Assembly (NCBI GenBank): GCA_034423575.1
Contig: DAOUIF010000036.1
Span: 1 to 64,000 of the forward strand
Length of the DNA: 64,000 bases
Reading direction: 5' to 3'
Source of the DNA: Bin87 sp034423575
GTDB taxonomy: Bacteria; Chloroflexota; Dehalococcoidia; Lucifugimonadales; UBA3495
Positions 48,466 to 57,243 of this stretch are shown piece after piece; the stretch's first letter is position 1; the number at the start of each line of letters is the position of its first letter. The notes under the pieces are model-generated. The model saw only the letters and a program-made list of their open reading frames with translations. It was not told where the DNA came from and did no database searches. The translations under genes and the position numbers were made by a program.

Positions 48466-49860
48466 TCAGGCAGTGGCCTGCATCTGGGCAGCCTTCTCGA
48501 CGGCCTCTTCGATGGTTCCAACCATGTAGAAGGCCTGCTCCGGCAGTTCGTCGTGTTGGCCGTCCAAGATTTCAGCGAACCCACGCACGGTATCGCGCAG
48601 GGCTACGTACTTGCCCGGCTGGTTGGTGAAGGTTTCGGCCACGAAGAACGGCTGGGTCAGGAACCGCTGGATCTTGCGCGCGCGGAACACGGTCTGGCGG
48701 TCCTCGTCGGAAAGCTCTTCGATACCCAGGATGGCAATGATGTCCTGCAGGTCGCGGTAACGCTGGAGCACCTGCTGCACCCCGCGCGCTACGCGATAGT
48801 GCTCGTCGCCGACGATACGCGGCTCGAGGATGCGGGCGAAGGAGGCCAGCGGGTCCACGGCCGGATACAATGCCTGCGCCGCCAGGGCGCGCTCGAGGGA
48901 CACCACGGCATCAAGGTGACCGAAGGTGGTAACGATGCCCGGGTCGGTGTAGTCGTCGGCCGGCACGTATATGGCCTGGAAGGACGTGATGCTGCCGCTC
49001 TTGGTGGAAGTGATGCGTTCCTGCAGCGCGCCCATCTCCGTGCTCAGCGTAGGCTGATAGCCCACTGCGGACGGCATTCGGCCCAGCAACGCGGACACTT
49101 CCATTCCGGCAAGGATGTACCGGTAGATGTTGTCGATAAAGAGCAGCACATCCTGGTTCTGCTCTTCGCGGAAGTACTCCGCCATCGTCAGACCGGTCAG
49201 ACCGATGCGGGCGCGGACGCCCGGAGTCTCGTTCATCTGTCCGAACACCAGCACCGTGCTGCCCAGGACGCCGGAATCTTCCATTTCGTGCCAGAGGTCG
49301 TTGCCTTCGCGGGAACGCTCACCCACGCCGGCGAACACGGACACACCGCTGTGGACGGCTCCGATGTTGCGAATGAGTTCCTGGATAATGACGGTTTTGC
49401 CGACGCCGGCCCCGCCGTATGCGCCGACCTTGCCGCCTTTGGGGAACGGGGTGATCAGGTCAAATACCTTGATGCCGGTTTCGAGAATCTCCACCGTGGG
49501 ATTCTGGTCGTCGAAAGCCGGAGGATCGCGGTGAATGGGCCAGAATTGTCCGGCTTCCACCGCCCCCAGGTTATCCAGGGGTGTCCCGGTCACGTCAAAG
49601 AGCCGTCCCAGGGTTTCGGGGCCCACCGGCACCGAAACCTTGTTCCCGGTGTCGGTCACTTCGCTTCCGCGAGCCAGTCCGTCGGTGGACCCCAGGGCCA
49701 GGCAGCGGGCCCAGTGGTTGCCGATATGCTGCTGCACTTCCAGCACCAGGCGCTCGCCCGAATTGTCAACCTCCAGAGCGTCAAACAGGTTAGGGAGCTG
49801 ATCGGCGGGGAATTCAACGTCCACCACCGTGCCGATGACTTGGGCGATTTTACCGGGCAT
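48466..49860 (-). CDS. atpD: F0F1 ATP synthase beta subunit
   Basis: 464 residues. GKIAQVIGTVVDVEFPADQLPN starts the beta barrel. Walker A GGAGVGKTVIIQELI is near residue 150, catalytic Glu region FAGVGERSREGNDL, Walker B DVLLFIDNIYRY, then YVPADDYTDP and the DELSEED-equivalent EELSDEDRQTV. Catalytic subunit of the F1 hexamer. Length and motifs are standard. Confidence 0.98.
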   Translation of the reverse strand: MPGKIAQVIGTVVDVEFPADQLPNLFDALEVDNSGERLVLEVQQHIGNHWARCLALGSTDGLARGSEVTDTGNKVSVPVGPETLGRLFDVTGTPLDNLGAVEAGQFWPIHRDPPAFDDQNPTVEILETGIKVFDLITPFPKGGKVGAYGGAGVGKTVIIQELIRNIGAVHSGVSVFAGVGERSREGNDLWHEMEDSGVLGSTVLVFGQMNETPGVRARIGLTGLTMAEYFREEQNQDVLLFIDNIYRYILAGMEVSALLGRMPSAVGYQPTLSTEMGALQERITSTKSGSITSFQAIYVPADDYTDPGIVTTFGHLDAVVSLERALAAQALYPAVDPLASFARILEPRIVGDEHYRVARGVQQVLQRYRDLQDIIAILGIEELSDEDRQTVFRARKIQRFLTQPFFVAETFTNQPGKYVALRDTVRGFAEILDGQHDELPEQAFYMVGTIEEAVEKAAQMQATA

Positions 49861-49947
49861 CTTTTCTATCCTCCGGGTGAGCTGACTGAAGGCGGTCCGC
49901 TCCGAGCAGCAACACCCGAACCGGGCGTGCGCTAACGGTCGGACGGA

Positions 49948-50808
49948 CTATCCCTCCAGCGCGACCTGGCCGCCGACCAGGTCCAGCAACTCGTTGGTAA
50001 TGCTGTCCTGGCGGAGCTTGTTCATAACCAGCGTCAGGTCGGAAGCCAGCTGGTTGGCGTTGTCGGTGGCGTTCCTCATTGCGACCATGCGCGCAGACTG
50101 TTCGCTGGCGATGCTTTCCAGGATCGCATGGTACACCTGCATTTCAACGAACTGCGGTAGCAGCGCGCTGAGCACCGTGGCCGGATCCGGCTCGTAGATG
50201 TAGCCGACCCGCTGGGCGGATTCCAGCGCCGCCGGTTCCACAGGCAGGATCCGTTCGATGACCGGCTCCTGCTGGACGGTGGACACGAAGCGCATATAGG
50301 CCAGGTGCACTTCGTCAAATTGGCCCTCGGTGTACCCGTCTATGACCAGGCGCGAAATCGCCGTGGTGTCGGCCAGGGCAACCCGATCGCTCAGGTCGGT
50401 GAAAACGGCCTGTACCGTGTCGGTATATCGCACCAGGAAGTCGCGCCCCTTCCGGCCTACCACGATGCTGCGGACGGTGGCGTCGCTGCCCAGGATAAAC
50501 CGGGCTACCTGGCGGTTTATGTTGGCGTGCATGCCGCCGGCCAACCCACGATCCGGAGTGATCACCACCATTCCCACAGTGTTGACCGGACGGGTTTCCA
50601 ACAGCGGGTGGACCGTTTCTTCGTCGGTGGGCTGCGCGGCCAGCGTGGCGATCACTTCGTGGATCTTCTCCGCGTACGGGCGACCGTCCGTCACGGCCAA
50701 CTGGGCCCGGCGCATCTTGGACGCCGCGATGAGAGACATCGCGTTGGTGACCTTTCCGGTGTTTTCGACGCTCCGAATGCGTCGGCGGATGTCTCTAACG
50801 CTAGGCAT
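49948..50808 (-). CDS. atpG: F0F1 ATP synthase gamma subunit
   Basis: 286 residues. MPSVRDIRRRIRSVENTGKVTNAMSLIAASKMRRAQ is the N-terminal helix of the central stalk; the C-terminal helix ends MRNATDNANQLASDLTLVMNKLRQDSITNELLDLVGG. Both coil together to drive rotation within the alpha3beta3 hexamer. Normal length; 48 bases from atpA. Confidence 0.96.
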   Translation of the reverse strand: MPSVRDIRRRIRSVENTGKVTNAMSLIAASKMRRAQLAVTDGRPYAEKIHEVIATLAAQPTDEETVHPLLETRPVNTVGMVVITPDRGLAGGMHANINRQVARFILGSDATVRSIVVGRKGRDFLVRYTDTVQAVFTDLSDRVALADTTAISRLVIDGYTEGQFDEVHLAYMRFVSTVQQEPVIERILPVEPAALESAQRVGYIYEPDPATVLSALLPQFVEMQVYHAILESIASEQSARMVAMRNATDNANQLASDLTLVMNKLRQDSITNELLDLVGGQVALEG

Positions 50809-50856
50809 GTGCTGACCCTGGGTGCTCCCGGAAATGGGGACTTGCGTCCCGCGCTC

Positions 50857-52365
50857 CTATTGGAATGTGGGCTTGAAATCGTTGATGGCCGCAGCGAGTT
50901 CACCGCTGAGCTCGTCAGGCAGGTTGCCGGTGTCGCGGATAGCCTGACTGAATTCCGGATGCGTGGCGTTGATATGGCGGAGCATCTGCTCCTCGAAGGC
51001 GCCGACGCGCTCCAACGGTATATCTTCCATCAGCCCGGAGTTCACGGCAAAGAGCACGATCACCTCGTCGCCCAGATTCAGGGGCTGATACTGGCCTTGC
51101 TTGAGCGCTTCGGTAGCCAACTGCCCTCGAGCCAACTGGGCGCGGGTCGCCGCGTCCAGGTCTGCCGTGCCGAATTGGGCGAACGTCGCCAGCTCACGAT
51201 ATTGGGCCAGGTCCAGGCGGAGGCGTCCGGCCACCTGCCGCACCGCCCGCGTCTGTGCGGCGCCGCCCACGCGGGACACGGACAGGCCGACGTTGACCGC
51301 GGGGCGGATACCAACGTTGAACAACTCGGGCTCGAGATAGATCTGCCCGTCGGTGATGGAAATCACGTTGGTCGGGATGTAGGCCGAAACGTCGCCGGCC
51401 TGGGTCTCGATGATGGGGAGAGCGGTCAGCGAACCGCCGCCAAATTCGTCGTCAAGACGGGCCGCGCGCTCCAAAAGCCGGCTGTGCAGATAGAACACGT
51501 CTCCGGGATAGGCTTCGCGGCCGGCGGGACGGCGCAGCAACAGCGACATCTGGCGGTATGCCCAGGCGTGCTTGGTCAGGTCGTCATAGACGATCAGCAC
51601 GTCCTTGCCCTCCTCCATGAAGGCCTCACCCATGGCGCAGCCGGCGTAGGGGGCGATGAATTGCAGCGGCGCCGAGTCGGCGGAGCCGGCGTTCACCACG
51701 ATGGTGTGATCCATCGCGCCGTACTCTTCCAGGATGCCCACAACCTGCGAGACCTTGCCCTGCTTCTGTCCGATGGCGACGTAGATGCAGATCAGGTCCG
51801 TTTCCCGCTGGTTGATGATGGTGTCGATGGCGATGGCCGACTTCCCCGTGGAACGGTCGCCGATGATCAGCTCCCGCTGCCCCCGGCCAATGGGGATCAT
51901 GGCGTCGATCGCCTTGATGCCGGTCTGCACCGGCGTGTCCACGGATTTTCGGACCACGACGTTCGGCGCTGTGCGCTCCACGGGCATGGTGCGATCCGTA
52001 GCCACCGGACCCTTGCCGTCCAACGGCCGACCCAGCGGGTCCACCACGCGGCCGATCAACGCGTCGCCCACGGGAACCTCGATGATCTGTCCGGTGGCGC
52101 GGACCCGATCACCCTCTTTCACCGCGTTGGGATCGCCCAGGATGGCGGCGCCTACGATGTCCGATTCGAGGTTGAGCGCGAGTCCAAGCACGTCGTTGCC
52201 AAAATCCAGCAATTCGTTCGAGCGGACACTCTGCAATCCCTGGATACTGGCGATACCGTCACCCACTTGCAGGACGGTGCCAACGTCGACCAGCGAAAGG
52301 TCCCCGCCAAATTCCTCGATCTGACGCCTGATTAGAGAAACTATCTCTTGTCCCCTGACTGCCAT
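50857..52365 (-). CDS. atpA: F0F1 ATP synthase alpha subunit
   Basis: 502 residues. The regulatory nucleotide site GDRSTGKSAIAIDTI is near residue 170, followed by VAIGQKQGKVSQVV, DHTIVVNAGSADSAPLQFIAPYAG, DVLIVYDDLTKHAWAYR, RPAGREAYPGDVFYLHSRLLERAA and SISDGQIYLE-like IISITDGQIYLE. Non-catalytic subunit alternating with beta. Standard in length. Confidence 0.98.
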   Translation of the reverse strand: MAVRGQEIVSLIRRQIEEFGGDLSLVDVGTVLQVGDGIASIQGLQSVRSNELLDFGNDVLGLALNLESDIVGAAILGDPNAVKEGDRVRATGQIIEVPVGDALIGRVVDPLGRPLDGKGPVATDRTMPVERTAPNVVVRKSVDTPVQTGIKAIDAMIPIGRGQRELIIGDRSTGKSAIAIDTIINQRETDLICIYVAIGQKQGKVSQVVGILEEYGAMDHTIVVNAGSADSAPLQFIAPYAGCAMGEAFMEEGKDVLIVYDDLTKHAWAYRQMSLLLRRPAGREAYPGDVFYLHSRLLERAARLDDEFGGGSLTALPIIETQAGDVSAYIPTNVISITDGQIYLEPELFNVGIRPAVNVGLSVSRVGGAAQTRAVRQVAGRLRLDLAQYRELATFAQFGTADLDAATRAQLARGQLATEALKQGQYQPLNLGDEVIVLFAVNSGLMEDIPLERVGAFEEQMLRHINATHPEFSQAIRDTGNLPDELSGELAAAINDFKPTFQ

Positions 52366-52392
52366 CGGCGAGTCTCCTAATGATTGCGTTGG

Positions 52393-52932
52393 TTACGCCG
52401 CTTGCGCGCGAACTGCCTGGCGGAGCCGTTCCAGGGCGGAGCTTGCGCTGCCGTCCAGCAGTTGATCGCCAATTTGGATGATCAGCCCACCGAGAATCGA
52501 CTCGTCCACACTGGCGGTGACCACCACTTCTTTGCCAACCATGCGACCGACCAGGTCGGTGATACGGTCCAGTTCGGCTTGCTCCAGCTCCACGGCTGCG
52601 GTGACTTCAACTCGTTGACGCCCCAACCGTTCGTCCAACAGGTGGGTGTAGGCTTCCTGTACGTCCCTCATGGCATCGACCCCACCCCGGTTGACCAGGA
52701 GCGCCACCAGATTCCGGACCATGGCGTGGGTTTCGGACAGCACTTCGTTGATTGCCGCGATTTTGCGCTCCAGCGGCACTTCGGCGTGACGCAGGAACAA
52801 CCCGAACTCCTCGTCGCCGAGTACGTCGGCGGCCAAACGGAGTTCCTGGTCCCACGGTTCCAGCTGCTCGTGTTGCTCAGCCAATTCAAAGATGGCCTGG
52901 GCGTAGCGCTGACCGGACAGGCGGTTTGCCAC
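52393..52932 (-). CDS. atpH: F0F1 ATP synthase delta subunit
   Basis: 179 residues from GTG 52932, with GGGAGA nine bases before; an in-frame GTG at 52986 would extend it. SGQRYAQAIFELAEQHEQLEPW is the N-terminal helical bundle, and VTAAVELEQAELDRITDLV plus VDESILGGLIIQIGDQLLDGS is the conserved C-terminal end. It joins the peripheral stalk to F1. Starting at 52932 leaves a 92-base gap to atpF, longer than others in the operon. Confidence 0.9.
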   Translation of the reverse strand: MANRLSGQRYAQAIFELAEQHEQLEPWDQELRLAADVLGDEEFGLFLRHAEVPLERKIAAINEVLSETHAMVRNLVALLVNRGGVDAMRDVQEAYTHLLDERLGRQRVEVTAAVELEQAELDRITDLVGRMVGKEVVVTASVDESILGGLIIQIGDQLLDGSASSALERLRQAVRAQAA

Positions 52933-53024
52933 GGGTTCTTGTCTCCCTGGTTCCTGAGCTGGCATGGCCGGCTCGAAAGCAACCACGCGCGTTTGATGTG
53001 TGGGATGCCCGAATGTTTCCCAGA

Positions 53025-53528
53025 TCAGTTGCGGCGCAGGGTCTGTTCACCCTCGGCCAGGACCTGATCGATCAACTCCTGGTGCGCCTGGCGGTCCACA
53101 CTGCGCCGAATTATCCGTTCGGCAGCAGTAATCGCCAAGTCTCCGAACGCGGCTCTGACCTCGCTGATCGCAGCGTCACGCTCCCGGGCAATGTCGGCTT
53201 GGGCGCGCTCGGAAAATTCCTCGGCCGACTGGCGCGCGCGCGCCATCTCCTCTTCCCGGAATCGTTCGGCTGCCTCTCGCGCTTGATCCAACAGCCGCTG
53301 GCCTTCGCGCCGTGCCTCGTTAAGCTCCTCCTCAATGGCGGAGCGGGACGTGGCCGCTTCCTCGCGGGCCCGGTCAGCGGCCGCCAGGCTCTCCCGGATG
53401 CTCTCGACACGGCTGTCCAGAGCGTTGAGCAGCGGCCGATAGGCCAGCACTGCCAGCAGAACCAGCAGGACGACGTAGTTGATCAGGTAACTGATCAGCG
53501 ATGGAACGTTCAGTCCCAGTTCAACCAT
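53025..53528 (-). CDS. atpF: F0F1 ATP synthase subunit b
   Basis: 167 residues. One N-terminal transmembrane helix (ISYLINYVVLLVLLAVLAYRPLL) followed by a long charged coiled coil (ESLAAADRAREEAATSRS ... FREEEMARARQSAEEFSER). It forms the peripheral stalk. Only one b-type gene is present, so a homodimer is expected. Four bases separate it from atpE. Confidence 0.95.
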   Translation of the reverse strand: MVELGLNVPSLISYLINYVVLLVLLAVLAYRPLLNALDSRVESIRESLAAADRAREEAATSRSAIEEELNEARREGQRLLDQAREAAERFREEEMARARQSAEEFSERAQADIARERDAAISEVRAAFGDLAITAAERIIRRSVDRQAHQELIDQVLAEGEQTLRRN

Positions 53529-53532
53529 GTTG

Positions 53533-53817
53533 TTACACCACGAAGAGCAGGATCACCGCGACGATGAGCGAGTAGATGCCGAGGGCCTCAGCGAACGCGA
53601 TGGCGAGGATCATGTTGGTGGTAATGGCGCCCGCGGCGTCCGGATTGCGCCCGATGGCGTTCATCGCGCCCGCGCCGAGGATTCCGATACCGACACCAGG
53701 CCCGACAACGCCCAAGGCGATGGCCAGGCCGGCTGCCAGGAACTTCGCGCCTTCTGCGGTCAGCGCTTGAGAACCCACCGCCAGCAAAGTGGTGAACATC
53801 GAAAGGTCAAGTGCCAT
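53533..53817 (-). CDS. atpE: F0F1 ATP synthase subunit c
   Basis: 94 residues from ATG 53817, after GGAGGA. Two transmembrane helices: GAKFLAAGLAIALGVVGPGVGIGILG, polar loop GRNPDAAG and helix 2 with the ion-carrying Glu in AFAEALGIYSLIVAVILLFVV. The helix 2 pattern lacks the E-S/T-T signature of Na+ enzymes, so proton coupling is more likely. About 20 residues longer than E. coli c, from an N-terminal leader-like segment. Confidence 0.95.
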   Translation of the reverse strand: MALDLSMFTTLLAVGSQALTAEGAKFLAAGLAIALGVVGPGVGIGILGAGAMNAIGRNPDAAGAITTNMILAIAFAEALGIYSLIVAVILLFVV

Positions 53818-53920
53818 TGTTGATAATCCTCCGAACCAGAATTGGTCGCGTGATTTTCCCCAGCCCCTGGCAGTCAAACCACGGGGCCATGGTGCCTTGA
53901 TTGTGACGTGCGTCGCGCGA

Positions 53921-54925
53921 TCAGTGCTCCTCGTGACTTACGGCCACCGACAGGAACACCAGCGTGAGGCCGGCGAAAATGACCGATTGGATCAGGCCCA
54001 CCAGAAGTTCCAAACCAAAAACGAACTGCGTGGCGATGAAGGGAACCAGGAAGGTGATCATAACTACCAGGATCTCGCCGGCGGTCATGTTCCCGAACAA
54101 ACGGAAAGTGAAGGAAACGATGCGTACCAACTCGGAAACCAGTTCCAGAATGCCCACGAACACATTGATCAGCCCCGACGGCCGGCCGCGGAACAGATCT
54201 CCGAACGCGAAGAATTTCTTCAGGTACCCGAACCCGTGGGCGCGGAAACCCCAATATTCAACGAACACAAACGACACCAGCGCGATGGCCAACGGGAAGT
54301 TCAAATCGGTGCCGGCCGGCCGAATGAGGTGCGTCGCCAGCTTGAATTCGCCGCCAACGTTCGCGCCGTAGCCGACCGCCTGATAGATGGGGATCAGGAA
54401 GATCGCCAGCCAGGCGTTGAACAGAACAAAGAAGAAAATGGTAGCGACCACCGGGAAAGTCCGGCGCCCCATCTCCGGGCCGAGAATGCTGGACGCGAAG
54501 TTGAGCACCAGCTCGAACAACATCTCCACCAGCGCCTGCAGCCGGTTGGGAATAACCTTGGGGTTGCGCGCCCCCCCGATGAAGAACACCAGCATGATAA
54601 TGCTGGTCAGCCATGCTGAGAGCATGGTGTTGGTTACGGCAAACTGCATCAGACCCAGGCCGTGATGCCCTTCCTCGCCTTTGCCATGGTCATCCTTGGA
54701 TTCGCCGTGGTCTTCGCTCTTCTTGTCCGCGACGCGGTAGCCGATTACGCTCTCACGAACGGCTGCGGGGAACACCGGATCCGGAGGCAGATGGATTCCC
54801 GGCTGGGAGACGAATGGCCGCTCCAGGCCAAACATCCTGGAGCCGACCGCGCCGACCACGAAACCCACGATGAGGAGGACTGCCGATACGATACCGATCA
54901 GCAGGAGTACTCGTTTGGTGGTCAC
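53921..54925 (-). CDS. atpB: F0F1 ATP synthase subunit a
   Basis: 334 residues. An N-terminal helix (VLLLIGIVSAVLLIVGFVVGAV), then a His/Asp/Glu-rich stretch (EDHGESKDDHGKGEEGHHG, about residues 71-89) that is not typical of the family. The membrane core follows: AWLTSIIMLVFFIGGARN, the LVEMLFELVLNFASSILG segment, and the conserved Arg helix VSFTFRLFGNMTAGE with LVGLIQSVIFAGLTLVFLS. It forms the proton half-channels beside the c ring. Its ATG overlaps the stop of the preceding gene (ATGA), so translation is coupled. Confidence 0.95.
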   Translation of the reverse strand: MTTKRVLLLIGIVSAVLLIVGFVVGAVGSRMFGLERPFVSQPGIHLPPDPVFPAAVRESVIGYRVADKKSEDHGESKDDHGKGEEGHHGLGLMQFAVTNTMLSAWLTSIIMLVFFIGGARNPKVIPNRLQALVEMLFELVLNFASSILGPEMGRRTFPVVATIFFFVLFNAWLAIFLIPIYQAVGYGANVGGEFKLATHLIRPAGTDLNFPLAIALVSFVFVEYWGFRAHGFGYLKKFFAFGDLFRGRPSGLINVFVGILELVSELVRIVSFTFRLFGNMTAGEILVVMITFLVPFIATQFVFGLELLVGLIQSVIFAGLTLVFLSVAVSHEEH

Positions 54926-55200
54926 GACGGTTTGTTGCCTCCGCGGTCAGAACACGGTTTTTGGGAACGAGCGGCGGTGCGGTTGGGATTGTTGCTTCCG
55001 TAGACCGCGGGAATGATCATTCGGTAGACCCCATAGAAGGCCGCCACGCTGCCGAGAACCGTCCCGATCAATACGAGGAGCGCGACCTGGCCGGTAACAT
55101 TTCCCAACCAGAGCCCTCCAAGGATGCCCAGGACGATGCAGATTGCAACGAACCAACCCAAGCCGGTCAGCCGCAACGCGGTTGTCACCCACGGCGGCAT
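54922..55200 (-). CDS. AtpZ/AtpI-family small membrane protein of the ATP synthase operon
   Basis: 92 residues from ATG 55200. The promoter at 55222-55250 leaves only ~15 bases of leader, which favours this start over an in-frame TTG at 55212. Two helices (LGWFVAICIVLGILGGLWLG; VALLVLIGTVLGSVAAFYGVYRMI), the AtpZ/AtpI pattern. Family members help assemble the c ring or transport Mg/Ca. First gene of the operon; overlaps atpB by 4 bases. Confidence 0.8.
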   Translation of the reverse strand: MPPWVTTALRLTGLGWFVAICIVLGILGGLWLGNVTGQVALLVLIGTVLGSVAAFYGVYRMIIPAVYGSNNPNRTAARSQKPCSDRGGNKPS

Positions 55201-55221
55201 TTCCGTTTCCAAACGGCAGGC

Positions 55222-55250
55222 ATCGTAGCATCCGCACTCGGGACTGTCAA
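55222..55250 (-). promoter_or_regulatory. sigma70-like promoter of the ATP synthase operon
   Basis: TTGACA (complement of 55245-55250), 17-bp spacer, TACGAT (complement of 55222-55227). It predicts a very short leader before ATG 55200. Confidence 0.65.
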
Positions 55251-55285
55251 TCTGAGATCACGGCGGCAATCGGCACCCCACTGAC

Positions 55286-55316
55286 CAAAATGCCCCACCG
55301 TAACCGGCAGGGCATC
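55286..55316 (-). terminator. terminator after the bifunctional nuclease gene
   Basis: ATGCCC (complement of 55310-55315) pairs with GGGCAT (complement of 55290-55295), with inner pairing CCGGTTACGG, followed by TTTTGG on the minus strand. It separates the upstream operon from the ATP synthase promoter. Confidence 0.6.
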
Positions 55317-55350
55317 ATGCGTTGTTGCGTCCCGGCTGCGCATATGAAAC

Positions 55351-55893
55351 CTACTTGCGCTCGAAGTCTTCCATGTCCAATTCGTTGATCAGGTCCGTGA
55401 AGGCTGACAATCCCTGGAGCTCCTCTTCGGTGACCTCAGCGGCGGCGGATTCGCCGCCGTGCTCCGCAGACACCGCGGGTTGGCCCGTTTCCTGATCCAT
55501 GGAAATCGCCGCTTTATCCATGACTTGATCCGCCACGTAAATCGGGACTTCCGCGCGCACGGCTACCGCCATGGCATCGCTTGGCCTGGAGTCGATCTCG
55601 TGGGTCCGGTCGGCGATCCTGACCACGATCTTCGCGTAAAAGGTTTCGTTCTGGAGATCATTGACCAGAACGTGCTCAAACGTTCCGCCGACCGACTTCA
55701 CCAAGTCCACGAAAAGGTCATGGGTGAGCGGGCGCGGAACCGACATGCCCTGCATCTTCACGGCGATTGCTTCGGCCTCCGTGGGGCCGATCCAAATCAA
55801 CAGGAACAACTCAGTGGCCAACTCCTTGAGGACCACCACCCGTTGATAGTTCATTTGACTGATCCGGATGCTGTCGATTACCAGTTCACGCAT
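55351..55893 (-). CDS. bifunctional nuclease (BFN, DUF151) family protein
   Basis: 180 residues. VVVLKELATELFLLIWIGPTEAEAIAVKMQG, then RPLTHDLFVDLV, FYAKIVV and EIDSRPSDAMAVAVRAEVPIYVADQVMDKA cover the whole BFN domain of about 130 residues; the SRPSDA motif is diagnostic. A C-terminal acidic tail (EEELQGLSAFTDLINELD) resembles a UVR-type helix. Nuclease activity is reported for plant and Thermotoga relatives. Fourth gene of the minus-strand group with rsmD, coaD and the coiled-coil protein. Confidence 0.88.
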   Translation of the reverse strand: MRELVIDSIRISQMNYQRVVVLKELATELFLLIWIGPTEAEAIAVKMQGMSVPRPLTHDLFVDLVKSVGGTFEHVLVNDLQNETFYAKIVVRIADRTHEIDSRPSDAMAVAVRAEVPIYVADQVMDKAAISMDQETGQPAVSAEHGGESAAAEVTEEELQGLSAFTDLINELDMEDFERK

Positions 55894-56118
55894 CTCGCTT
55901 CGTCACTCCAATCAACGCTTCCGGCGAGGTCTGGTCGGATTCGCGCCATGCGGCGTTCCAACCAGCGGGCACGCCGGATTGTACACCCGCCGGAGTCGCC
56001 GATGTCAAGCGTGCAACGCCGCCACCGGCCCTCCGCTTAGAGAGAGTTCGCCGCCTGCGGAAGACGAAAGGGCGGGTGTCTTGCCCGCCCCGGTGACCAC
56101 CGTATTTGGGCGCTCTAC

Positions 56119-56715
56119 CTAGCGGAGACTCCCGTAATCGGCAGTTTCTCTTTCGTCGCTGCCGGTGGGTGCGAAATCGTGCGGGGAGGGAATGCTGGGA
56201 CTCGCGCTGGCGGCCAGCGTCGAACCTGCCAGCATGTCGATGCCCTTCCGCACCGAACCCGTGGCCGTGGTCAGTTCACGCTCCAAGTCCCTGAGCGTAC
56301 GCAGGGCGTAGGCGTCGGCCTGGTTGCGCCGGCTTTCCGCCTCGCGCTCCGCCTGGTCAATCATGCGCCTGGACGCGGCCTCGGCCTCCCGCATCATTTC
56401 CTCAGCCTTGCGGCCCAATTCATGCTCGCTGAGGCGGGTCCGGAAATCCTGCTCCAGTTGCTGGCGTGCCTGGTGCGCCTCGGAAACGGCGGAGGACATT
56501 ATGTCGTCCTTGCGTGAAAGCATTTCCTCAGCACGCCGGATCTCCTGAGGTACCGCCATGCGCAGCTGGGCGACCAGCTCGCCAATCTTGCTTTTGTCGA
56601 CCATCACGTTGTTGCTGAGCGGCACGGATTTGCTCGAGTCCACCAACAATTCGATGCGGTCGATAATACTGTTGATATCTATGATGACCCCCTCGGCCGG
56701 CGGTTCAGATTGCAC
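56119..56715 (-). CDS. coiled-coil protein downstream of coaD
   Basis: 198 residues from GTG 56715, 7 bases after the coaD stop. IIDINSIIDRIELLVDSSKSV is followed by about 110 residues of heptad-like coiled coil (LRMAVPQEIRRAEEMLSRKDDI; ARQQLEQDFRTRLSEHELGRKAEEMMREAE) and a low-complexity Ser/Pro tail. It resembles ATP synthase b or DivIVA-like scaffolds in build, but no family can be named. Position after coaD is conserved in several Gram-positive-like lineages. Confidence 0.62.
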   Translation of the reverse strand: MQSEPPAEGVIIDINSIIDRIELLVDSSKSVPLSNNVMVDKSKIGELVAQLRMAVPQEIRRAEEMLSRKDDIMSSAVSEAHQARQQLEQDFRTRLSEHELGRKAEEMMREAEAASRRMIDQAEREAESRRNQADAYALRTLRDLERELTTATGSVRKGIDMLAGSTLAASASPSIPSPHDFAPTGSDERETADYGSLR

Positions 56716-56722
56716 CTAAAGG

Positions 56723-57211
56723 CTACCGCTGCGGCAATTGGTATTTTTCCGCCAGGGCCCGAGCCACGTGGTCAGGGACCATACCGGAGATATCACCGCC
56801 CAATTGGGCGACCTCTTTGAGCAGGCTGGAGCTGATGAACATGTGCTCCTGGTCGCTCATCAACGACACCATGTCTACATCGGGTTCCAGGCGCCGGTTC
56901 ATGAAAAACATCTGGGACTCGTACTCGAAGTCCGGACCGCTGCGGAGACCCCGAATGATGGCCGCCGCCCCGGCGTCCCTGGCGGTGTTGACCACCAACC
57001 CGTTAAATGGACGCACGGACACGTTAGCCATGTCGGCCACGGCTTCGCGCATCAACCCGACCCGTTCTTCGGTGTTGAACAGCAGGCTCTTGGATGGGGT
57101 GTCGTACACCGCCACGATCAAGCTGTCAAACAGCCGGGCAGCGCGACGCGCCACGTTCAGGTGTCCCATGGTCACGGGGTCAAAGGTGCCGGGATACAGG
57201 GCAGTTACCAT
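56723..57211 (-). CDS. coaD: phosphopantetheine adenylyltransferase
   Basis: 162 residues. TALYPGTFDPVTMGHLNVARRA has the nucleotidyltransferase TxGHxxx signature; VVNTARDAGAAAIIRGLRSGPDFEYESQM and YQLPQR at the end complete the pattern, with the ISSSLLKEVAQLGGDI motif. It makes dephospho-CoA from 4'-phosphopantetheine and ATP. Standard length. 32 bases after rsmD. Confidence 0.96.
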   Translation of the reverse strand: MVTALYPGTFDPVTMGHLNVARRAARLFDSLIVAVYDTPSKSLLFNTEERVGLMREAVADMANVSVRPFNGLVVNTARDAGAAAIIRGLRSGPDFEYESQMFFMNRRLEPDVDMVSLMSDQEHMFISSSLLKEVAQLGGDISGMVPDHVARALAEKYQLPQR

Positions 57212-57243
57212 TCAGGGTTACTCCAATTCATTGTCAACGTCAG

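Noticed and set aside
48322..49935. 537-residue open frame opposite atpD
   Set aside because: Antisense shadow; no homology or ribosome site.
50305..52335. 676-residue open frame opposite atpA/atpG
   Set aside because: Antisense shadow of two unmistakable ATP synthase genes.
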